Source: Pseudomonadota bacterium | GTDB lineage: Bacteria; Desulfobacterota; Anaeroferrophillalia; Anaeroferrophillales; Tharpellaceae | NCBI GenBank assembly: GCA_015486445.1 | Contig: WFRT01000066.1 | Coordinates: forward strand, 1-13,959 | Reading direction: 5' to 3' | DNA: 13,959 nucleotides | In this document: positions 7,036 to 13,959 of the stretch, in pieces | Layout of the letters: the number at the start of each line of letters is the position of its first letter | Position numbering within the stretch: position 1 is the first letter of the stretch | Notes under the pieces: model-generated | Seen by the model: only the letters and a program-made list of their open reading frames with translations | Database searches by the model: none | What the model was told of the DNA's origin: nothing | Program-made: the position numbers and the translations under genes

Positions 7036-7575
7036 TTGATCCGCGATATTATAGCCAAGAGATACGCCAAGGCCTATTTCGCCTTGGTCCAGGAGCAGGG
7101 GCGCTTGTCGGAGGCGGAAGCCGAACTCAAGGAGTTTGCGGCTTTTCTGGATCTCAACGAGGAGCTCAACCGGGTCTTATGCAATCCGGTTTTCGAGGTT
7201 GCCGAGCGCCTGGCGGTGCTCAAGGCGCTACTCGAAAAGCTTGAATTGAGCCAGGAGCTGAAAAGCCTTCTCTGCCTTTTGCTGGAGAAGAACAAGATCG
7301 CATATCTTAACCTGGTCAGCGATAACTTTGCCCGTTTTGTCGATGCCGCCGAGGGTCGGACCAAGGTCGAACTGGTCAGTGCCACCGAACTGGACGAAGC
7401 CATCCTGGAAGAGCTGCGCAAGGAATTCTCGCGGCTGACCGGCAAAAAGGTCGAACTCAGCCTGCAGGTCGATGAAGGCCTGATCGGCGGGATTGTCGCC
7501 CGTTACGGCGGCATGGTTTACGACGGCAGCATCAAAACCCAGCTTGCCCGCATCGGGGAAAGCCTGACGGTTTAG
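7036..7575 (+). CDS. atpH: ATP synthase F1 subunit delta
   Basis: This 179-residue protein matches the delta (OSCP) subunit that sits on top of F1 and attaches the peripheral stalk. The helical N-terminal domain begins IAKRYAKAYFALVQEQG (residues 6-22). The C-terminal domain ends with the family signature GLIGGIVARYGGMVYDGSIKTQLARI (about 148-173). The start is TTG at 7036, one base after the atpF stop, with GAGG about seven bases upstream; it places the conserved RYAKAY motif at the normal position. A 123-base gap to atpA follows. It holds a weak AT-rich hairpin (7653-7677, AACGGTTA/TAACTGTT followed by TTT) and no gene. Confidence 0.95.
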   Translation: MIRDIIAKRYAKAYFALVQEQGRLSEAEAELKEFAAFLDLNEELNRVLCNPVFEVAERLAVLKALLEKLELSQELKSLLCLLLEKNKIAYLNLVSDNFARFVDAAEGRTKVELVSATELDEAILEELRKEFSRLTGKKVELSLQVDEGLIGGIVARYGGMVYDGSIKTQLARIGESLTV

Positions 7576-7698
7576 GCCCGCTGTGTAAGACGAGAAAGAA
7601 ACGGCCGCTGCGGCGGTCGATAACAAAATATACTAAAGTTTGCAAAGGTTGGAACGGTTACCATCTCAATAACTGTTTTTAGGGAGTTGTAAGAGGCC

Positions 7699-9207
<1,509 letters not shown>

Positions 9208-9221
9208 TTGCGACAGTCCCG

Positions 9222-9235
9222 GGGATCCGGATCCC
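9222..9235. repeat. 14-bp perfect palindrome in the atpA-atpG gap
   Basis: GGGATCCGGATCCC reads the same on both strands. With flanking CCGG on each side it can extend to a longer hairpin with one bulged G (9218-9237). It sits in the 84-base gap between atpA and atpG and is not followed by a T run, so it is not an intrinsic terminator. An mRNA processing or stabilising hairpin is possible, but this is inference. Confidence 0.5.
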
Positions 9236-9291
9236 GGCCGGCGCGGCAACTGAACCGTTAAACCCTTTGCTAGTGGCAGGTTTACAGGTAG

Positions 9292-10149
9292 ATGGCAAAT
9301 CTAAAAGATATCAGAAAGCGCATCAGCAGCGTCAAGAGCACGCAGCAGATTACCAAGGCCATGCAGATGGTGGCCGCCGCCAAACTGAAGAAGGCCCAGG
9401 AGAACGTTGTCCGGGCCCGGCCCTACGCTTCGAAGATGAGCGAGGTTCTGGCCAGCCTGGCGGTCCGGGTCAAACCCGGCAAACATCCCTTGCTGCAGCG
9501 GCGGGAAGAGAAAAAGGTTGAACTCCTGGTGATCGCTTCCGACCGTGGTCTCTGCGGTGGCTACAACACCAATGTCATGAAGGTGGCGGACAGTTTCCTG
9601 CAGGATAAAAAAGATGACTGCGAACTGGTGCTGAGCGTGGTCGGGCGCAAGACCCGGGACTATTTCCGCCGGCGGAACTGGGAGTTCCAGACCGAGGAAC
9701 TAAATCCCGGGGTCGTAGACTTCCGCTGGGCCGAGAAGCTGTCCCGGGGAATTATCGACCGCTATGTCGAAAAGGAGACCGACGCGGTTTATGTCGCCTA
9801 CACCGAGTTCAAGTCGGCCATGACCCAGAACGTCGTCGTCAAGCGCCTGTTGCCGCTGGAGCCCAAACCCCTGGCCGAAGACGAGATTCCGGTCGAATAC
9901 ATTTACGAGCCCTCGGAAGACGCCCTGCTGGCTGACATCCTGCCGCGCTATATTTTTACCCAGGTTTTCCGGATGCTGCTGGAGTCGGTGGCCAGTGAAC
10001 ACGGCTCCCGCATGACGGCAATGGATTCGGCGACCAACAACGCCATTGAAATGACGGCCAAGCTGACCCTGCTCTACAACCGGGCCCGTCAGGCGGCAAT
10101 TACCACCGAGTTGATGGAAATCGTCAGCGGGGCGGAAGCCTTGAATTAG
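9292..10149 (+). CDS. atpG: ATP synthase F1 subunit gamma
   Basis: This 285-residue protein is the central rotating stalk. Both terminal helices that form the coiled-coil shaft inside the alpha/beta hexamer are intact. The N-terminal one is MANLKDIRKRISSVKSTQQI onward, continuing TKAMQMVAAAKLKKAQ. The C-terminal one is RMTAMDSATNNAIEMTAKLT, then LLYNRARQAAITTELMEIVSG. The Rossmann-like middle domain includes LVIASDRGLCGGYNTNVMK (about 78-96). Length and both signatures are standard. The ATG at 9292 follows AGGTAG immediately upstream. A 59-base gap to atpD follows. Confidence 0.97.
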   Translation: MANLKDIRKRISSVKSTQQITKAMQMVAAAKLKKAQENVVRARPYASKMSEVLASLAVRVKPGKHPLLQRREEKKVELLVIASDRGLCGGYNTNVMKVADSFLQDKKDDCELVLSVVGRKTRDYFRRRNWEFQTEELNPGVVDFRWAEKLSRGIIDRYVEKETDAVYVAYTEFKSAMTQNVVVKRLLPLEPKPLAEDEIPVEYIYEPSEDALLADILPRYIFTQVFRMLLESVASEHGSRMTAMDSATNNAIEMTAKLTLLYNRARQAAITTELMEIVSGAEALN

Positions 10150-10183
10150 TTGAGAACTGTTTTTTAGACCTTAAATCTTAAGT

Positions 10184-10195
10184 TTAACCGGTTAA
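10184..10195. repeat. 12-bp perfect palindrome before atpD
   Basis: TTAACCGGTTAA is a perfect palindrome ending 13 bases before the atpD ATG and directly before its ribosome binding region (AAGAGGTACAAGGGA). Its position could affect translation of atpD, the subunit needed in three copies, but the sequence alone shows only the symmetry. Nearby CTTAAATCTTAAG (10170-10182) is a second, imperfect AT-rich symmetry. Confidence 0.45.
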
Positions 10196-10208
10196 GAGGT
10201 ACAAGGGA

Positions 10209-11624
10209 ATGAGCGATAAGAATATTGGCAGAATAACCCAGGTAATCGGCCCTGTTGTCGACGTAGAGTTTGAAAAAGGGAAATTGCCCCCGATTTACAA
10301 CGCTCTGCGGATTACCAACCAGTCGCTTAACGACCAGGAGTGGAACCTGGTCTGTGAAGTCGCTTCGCATCTCGGGGAAAACACGGTTCGCGCGGTCTCG
10401 ATGGATTCCACCGACGGCCTGGTCCGGGGGATGGAAGTCTGGGATACCGAAGAGATGATGACCATGCCGGTTGGCCATGAAGTCCTGGGGCGGATTATCA
10501 ATGTTATCGGTGATCCGGTTGATGAAATGGGGCCGATTGGTGAGAAGAAGCGTTACCCGATTCATCGCCCCGCTCCCTCCTACGAAGATCAGAGCACCGA
10601 ACTCGAAGCCCTCGAAACCGGGATCAAGGTTGTCGATCTGCTGGCCCCCTACGTGAAGGGCGGCAAGATCGGCCTGTTCGGCGGCGCCGGGGTCGGCAAG
10701 ACCGTCGTCATCATGGAATTGATCAACAACATCGCGACCCAGCACGGAGGCTTTTCGGTTTTCGGCGGCGTCGGCGAACGGACCCGTGAAGGCAACGACC
10801 TCTGGCACGAGATGAAGGATTCCGGGGTCCTGGAGAAAGCGGCCCTGGTTTACGGCCAGATGAACGAGCCTCCGGGAGCCCGTCTCAGAGTCGGTCTCTC
10901 GGCTTTGACCGTGGCCGAGTACTTCCGCGATGAAGAAGGCCAGGACGTGCTTTTGTTCATCGACAACATCTTCCGTTTCACCCAGGCCGGTTCCGAGGTT
11001 TCGGCGCTTCTCGGGCGCATGCCTTCGGCGGTTGGCTACCAGCCCAACCTGGCCACTGAAATGGGTGAGTTGCAGGAGCGCATCACCACCACCAAAAAGG
11101 GTTCGATCACCTCGGTCCAGGCCATTTACGTGCCGGCCGATGACCTGACCGACCCGGCTCCGGCCACCTCCTTCGCCCATCTCGATGCGACCACGGTTCT
11201 TTCCCGGCAGATCGCCGAACTCGGCATCTACCCGGCGGTCGACCCGCTCGATTCGACCTCGCGGATCCTCGATCCCCGGGTTCTCGGCGAAGACCATTAC
11301 CGGGTTGCCCGCGAGGTGCAGCTGGTTCTGCAGCGCTATAAAGACCTGCAGGATATTATCGCGATTCTCGGAATGGACGAACTGTCGGAAGAGGATAAAC
11401 TGTTGGTCAACCGGGCCCGGAAAATTCAGCGTTTCCTCTCTCAGCCTTTCCACGTGGCCGAGGAATTTACCGGCACCCCGGGAGTCTATGTCAAGCTTGA
11501 AGATACTATTCGCGGTTTCGAGGAGCTGCTTTCCGGCAAGTACGACGACCTGCCCGAGCAGGCCTTCTACATGGTGGGCGGCATCGAAGAGGTGGTTGAA
11601 AAAGCCAAGAAGCTGGGCGCCTAG
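10209..11624 (+). CDS. atpD: ATP synthase F1 subunit beta (catalytic)
   Basis: This 471-residue protein is the catalytic subunit that makes or hydrolyses ATP. Key residues are all present: the Walker A loop GGAGVGKT (158-165), the catalytic glutamate E190 in GERTREGND, the Walker B aspartate D252 in VLLFIDNIFRF, the family signature PAVDPLDSTS (342-351) and the DELSEED loop (390-396) that couples to gamma. The ATG at 10209 follows a purine-rich AAGAGGTACAAGGGA region. A 12-bp palindrome lies just upstream. atpC begins 59 bases after the stop. Nothing departs from the family. Confidence 0.98.
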   Translation: MSDKNIGRITQVIGPVVDVEFEKGKLPPIYNALRITNQSLNDQEWNLVCEVASHLGENTVRAVSMDSTDGLVRGMEVWDTEEMMTMPVGHEVLGRIINVIGDPVDEMGPIGEKKRYPIHRPAPSYEDQSTELEALETGIKVVDLLAPYVKGGKIGLFGGAGVGKTVVIMELINNIATQHGGFSVFGGVGERTREGNDLWHEMKDSGVLEKAALVYGQMNEPPGARLRVGLSALTVAEYFRDEEGQDVLLFIDNIFRFTQAGSEVSALLGRMPSAVGYQPNLATEMGELQERITTTKKGSITSVQAIYVPADDLTDPAPATSFAHLDATTVLSRQIAELGIYPAVDPLDSTSRILDPRVLGEDHYRVAREVQLVLQRYKDLQDIIAILGMDELSEEDKLLVNRARKIQRFLSQPFHVAEEFTGTPGVYVKLEDTIRGFEELLSGKYDDLPEQAFYMVGGIEEVVEKAKKLGA

Positions 11625-11683
11625 TCCGCCGGCCGCCAGCCTGCAAATTCCGACACCTTTAACCGTTGAGAGACACTACAGCT

Positions 11684-12112
11684 ATGGAAAGTGATAAAAT
11701 ACGCCTCGAGATCGTGACCCCTTACCGCCAGGTTCTGGATGCTGAAGTCGATGAGGTGATTGCTCCCGGGGAAGAGGGCCAATTCGGGGTTCTGCCCGGA
11801 CATACGCCTTTTCTCAGCACGATTATTGTTGGTGAACTGGTTTACCGGCAGGGGAATCAGCTCAAGTACGTCGCTGTTTCTCACGGCTATGCCGAAGTCG
11901 AGTATCACCGGGTAACGGTTCTGCTGGATGCCGCCGAACGGCCCGAGGAGATTGACGTGGCCAGGGCCGAGGCCGCCCGGCAGCGGGCCGAAAGCAAACT
12001 GGCCCAGCTGAGCCAGGATGATCACGACTATTACGAAACCCTGGCCGCCCTCGACCGGGCCATGAACCGTCTGCATTTTGTCAGGGCCCGGGCACCCCAG
12101 CAGAAGGGCTGA
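11684..12112 (+). CDS. atpC: ATP synthase F1 subunit epsilon
   Basis: This 142-residue protein has an N-terminal beta-sandwich domain: IRLEIVTPYRQVLDAEVDEV (6-25), the conserved PGEEGQFGVLPGHTPFLS (about 29-46), and VSHGYAEVEYHRVTVL. A C-terminal helical region follows, ARAEAARQRAESKLAQL onward. Epsilon sits at the foot of gamma and can inhibit ATP hydrolysis when its helices extend. The ATG at 11684 is preferred over a TTG six codons upstream at 11666, because the protein then begins at the normal position. That TTG overlaps the only Shine-Dalgarno-like stretch, GAGAG, about 12 bases before the ATG. It is the last atp gene; a strong terminator starts 27 bases after its stop. Confidence 0.95.
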   Translation: MESDKIRLEIVTPYRQVLDAEVDEVIAPGEEGQFGVLPGHTPFLSTIIVGELVYRQGNQLKYVAVSHGYAEVEYHRVTVLLDAAERPEEIDVARAEAARQRAESKLAQLSQDDHDYYETLAALDRAMNRLHFVRARAPQQKG

Positions 12113-12138
12113 GAGGTAATTTAAGTGATAATTTACAG

Positions 12139-12166
12139 AAACGGGAGTTGCGAGACTCCCGTTTTT
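12139..12166 (+). terminator. Intrinsic terminator of the atp operon
   Basis: A perfect 10-bp stem, AAACGGGAGT/ACTCCCGTTT, has a six-base loop (TGCGAG) and ends in a T run (12162-12166). The A run on the left side means it may also work, less well, from the opposite strand. A wider alternative pairing, CAGAAACG with CGTTTCTG, brackets the same stem. It separates atp transcription from the element and glmU that follow. Confidence 0.93.
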
Positions 12167-12201
12167 GCGTTTCTGGCCGCCGCCGGCCGCTTTCAAAGAA
12201 C

Positions 12202-12439
12202 GTAACTATTCAGCTAAATTCTATCTCCCTTCTTTCAGGAGGGGGCGGGGGTGGTTTTTCTGAGCGGTTTCGGAAAGATTTCGTCGTTTTTCCCAGCGAG
12301 CGGGAGCCCATAAGCATTGCAACTGTTTGAGCGTAAGCGAGTTTTGCAATGCGGGCGAAGCGAGCGCGTGGAAAAACAGAAATCTTAACGCTTAGCGAAG
12401 AAAAGCCGCGCCCGACCCCGGATTTGGCTGAACAGTTAC
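12202..12439 (+). mobile_element. MITE-like snap-back element, copy 2
   Basis: This 238-bp element is the inverted counterpart of 3565-3801. Its ends, GTAACTATTCAGCTAAAT and the complement of GTAACTGTTCAGCCAAAT, form an 18-bp terminal inverted repeat with two mismatches. Inner complementary blocks are AAGATTTC-4-TTTTTCC (12275-12293) with GGAAAAACAGAAATCTT (12370-12386), and GCATTGCAA (12314-12322) with TTGCAATGC (12344-12352), so the whole unit can fold as one long imperfect hairpin. AAAGAAC occurs directly at the left end (12195-12201) and two bases past the right end (12442-12448). This is a possible 7-bp target duplication if the element includes two extra bases. It separates atpC from glmU. 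No protein is encoded. Confidence 0.82.
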
Positions 12440-12639
12440 CTAAAGAACTTGCAGTTCCTAACAGTTTGTGTGCAAAAGGGCCGGATAAAGGTGCCGAATT
12501 CTTACTGTTCAGTTGTTGCCGTTGTACCGCCGGGGACGACCCCCGGCGGCGTAATCGCCGCTGACCGGTGAGAGTCTTGAGGCGGGCGGGAACGGTGCGC
12601 TTGTTGCAACGTCGTCAAGAGTAGAGCAGGGGAGAAAAA
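12440..12639 (+). other. glmU leader region with strong GC hairpin (12527-12549)
   Basis: No gene is visible. The main feature is a perfect 9-bp stem, CCGCCGGGG/CCCCGGCGG, with a five-base loop (ACGAC) at 12527-12549. It is not followed by Ts, so it is not a standard terminator. I found no convincing -35/-10 pair, so the glmU promoter is not located; part of it might lie in the MITE-like element. ACTGTTCAG at 12504-12512 resembles nine bases of the element's terminal repeat, which may be chance. Confidence 0.4.
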
Positions 12640-13959
12640 ATGTTGATGAAGGATCTGATTGCGGTGGTTCTGGCCGCGGGTAAAGGCACCCGGATGCAGT
12701 CCAGGACACCCAAGGTTCTGCACCCCCTGCTGCGGGAACCTTTGCTTTACTATCCCTTGCAGATGCTGGATGAGCTGGGTGTTGGCCGGACCATGGTGGT
12801 GGTCAGTGATGACGATGACGGCGAGCGGGTAAGCGGGTATTTTGCCGATTTCCCCGAGGTCGAGTGGCCCCGGCAGAGATTTCAGAAAGGTACCGCCGAC
12901 GCCGTTGCCGCCGCCCTCGAACAACTGGTCGGGGTCCGGGGGGAGCTTCTGATTCTCTGCGGGGATGTCCCTCTCCTGCGGCGTGAAACCCTGACCCGCT
13001 TCTACCGGGCCCATAAGGAGAGCCGGGCCGGGCTCAGTATCCTGACCGCGGTTCTCGACGACGGCGGCGCCTACGGCCGGGTCCTGGTCGACGAAGAAGG
13101 CTGCCCGACGGCGATTGTCGAAGCCCGGGACGCTTCTTCGGCCGAACTCGAAATCCGGCGGATCAACAGTGGAACCTACCTGGTCGACCTCGACCTCCTG
13201 CGTCAGGCCCTGACCGCGACCGACTGCAACAATGCCCAGGGTGAATATTACCTTACCGACATGGTGGCCTTTGCCCACCAGCATGGGGTTCAGGTGGGTT
13301 TCCTCGATGTGGACGATCCGGATGAAATTCTCGGGGTCAACACCCGGGCGGACCTGGTCAGCCTGGAAACCCTGATGGCCCGGCGAATCGCCGGGGAATG
13401 GCTGAACCGGGGGGTGACGATTCACAGCCCCGACACGGTCCGGATCGGTCCCCGGGTACGGCTTGACCAGGAGGTTGAGATTGAAGCGGGGGTGTCCCTG
13501 TTCGGCGAAGTCAGCATTGGCCGGGGATCGATCATCGGCGTCGGTGCCCAACTTCAGGATACCTGGGTTGGCGCGGGGGTGGAGATCAAGCCTTATTCGG
13601 TTCTCGAAGAGGCCTCGGTGGCGGCCGGGGCCATGATCGGACCTTTTGCCCGCCTGCGGCCGGGGACCGAAATCGGCCCTGATGCCAAGATTGGCAACTT
13701 CGTGGAAACCAAGAAAGCGATTTTTGGCCGGGGAGCCAAGGCTTCGCATCTTGCCTATATCGGTGACGCCGAAGTCGGCGAGGAGAGCAACTTGGGAGCC
13801 GGGACCATTACCTGCAATTACGACGGTTTCAGCAAATTCAAAACCCGCATCGGCAAGCGGGTCTTCGTCGGCAGCGACACGCAGCTTGTCGCCCCGGTCG
13901 AACTCGGAGATGATGCCCTGGTCGGGGCGGGCTCGACCATCACCCGGGAGGTCGCGGAA
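12640..13959 (+). CDS. glmU: Bifunctional GlmU: GlcNAc-1-P uridyltransferase / glucosamine-1-P acetyltransferase (C-terminus cut by the window edge)
   Basis: GlmU acetylates glucosamine-1-phosphate and then couples GlcNAc-1-P to UTP, giving UDP-GlcNAc for peptidoglycan and LPS. The 440 codons present are open in one frame; about 15-20 are missing. The N-terminal uridyltransferase domain has LAAGKGTRMQSRTPKVLHPL (11-30), GDVPLL with the metal-binding Asp, IVEARDA and INSGTYLVD. The C-terminal left-handed beta-helix domain has LRPGTEIGPDAKIGNFVETK, SHLAYIGDAEVG with the catalytic His, and GAGTITCNYDG. One change is notable: the usual QLGTGHAV-type loop reads QKGTADAV, replacing a conserved His with Asp. 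The ATG at 12640 has AGGGGAG at good spacing; another ATG lies two codons in. Position after atpC recalls enterobacterial atp-glmU order. Confidence 0.96.
   Translation, partial: MLMKDLIAVVLAAGKGTRMQSRTPKVLHPLLREPLLYYPLQMLDELGVGRTMVVVSDDDDGERVSGYFADFPEVEWPRQRFQKGTADAVAAALEQLVGVRGELLILCGDVPLLRRETLTRFYRAHKESRAGLSILTAVLDDGGAYGRVLVDEEGCPTAIVEARDASSAELEIRRINSGTYLVDLDLLRQALTATDCNNAQGEYYLTDMVAFAHQHGVQVGFLDVDDPDEILGVNTRADLVSLETLMARRIAGEWLNRGVTIHSPDTVRIGPRVRLDQEVEIEAGVSLFGEVSIGRGSIIGVGAQLQDTWVGAGVEIKPYSVLEEASVAAGAMIGPFARLRPGTEIGPDAKIGNFVETKKAIFGRGAKASHLAYIGDAEVGEESNLGAGTITCNYDGFSKFKTRIGKRVFVGSDTQLVAPVELGDDALVGAGSTITREVAE

Noticed and set aside
10164..11453. 429-codon antisense frame opposite atpD
   Set aside because: It is a coding shadow of atpD with no ribosome binding site of its own and no recognisable domain.
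11666..11683. Upstream TTG start for atpC
   Set aside because: It adds six residues with no family support and would use up the only Shine-Dalgarno-like sequence before the ATG.
12440..12639. Metabolite-sensing ribozyme or riboswitch before glmU
   Set aside because: The known amino-sugar ribozyme sits upstream of glmS, not glmU. Apart from one GC hairpin I see none of its conserved core.
12502..13749. 415-codon antisense frame opposite glmU
   Set aside because: It is a shadow of glmU, which carries all its family motifs on the plus strand. The antisense frame also crosses the glmU leader hairpin.

Overview
The window looks like a chromosomal core region of a GC-rich, mesophilic-type bacterium, most likely from the former Deltaproteobacteria (Desulfuromonadia/Desulfobulbia-like). 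The reasons are an F1 operon that opens with a b'/b pair and lacks the a and c subunit genes, an AtpF with a signal-peptide-like N-terminus, and a def-fmt-DUF116 cluster. This placement is an inference from gene content and order, not from a database search.

Layout. Positions 1-3302 hold a minus-strand operon, transcribed def -> fmt -> DUF116 membrane protein -> mfd. The mfd gene runs off the left edge. A strong sigma70-like promoter lies just before def. Positions 3303-3943 are non-coding and contain copy 1 of a 237-bp MITE-like element. Next come a class I SAM-dependent methyltransferase of unknown substrate (3944-5014, minus), a non-coding gap (5015-5448) with an AT-rich segment followed by a GC-rich hairpin-prone patch, and an initiator tRNA-fMet (minus) with its own consensus promoter and intrinsic terminator. 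The ATP synthase operon atpX(b')-atpF-atpH-atpA-atpG-atpD-atpC runs on the plus strand from 5848 to 12112 and ends in a clean terminator. Copy 2 of the MITE-like element follows in the opposite orientation to copy 1, and then glmU, cut by the right edge after 440 codons.

How the genes fit together. The atp genes supply the F1 head, central stalk and peripheral stalk of F1Fo ATP synthase. The a and c subunits must be encoded elsewhere. The initiator tRNA, Fmt (which formylates it once charged with Met) and Def (which removes the formyl group from new proteins) lie on one strand within about 4 kb. GlmU makes UDP-GlcNAc for peptidoglycan and LPS; its place after atpC recalls the arrangement in enterobacteria.

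The most unusual signal is the pair of near-identical (about 96%), inverted, terminally repeated, snap-back elements at 3565-3801 and 12202-12439. They bracket the methyltransferase, tRNA-fMet and the whole atp operon, an 8.4-kb segment. A terminator-like hairpin directly after atpX, inside the atp operon, is the second point worth checking. No CRISPR, transposase, phage or defence gene is visible.
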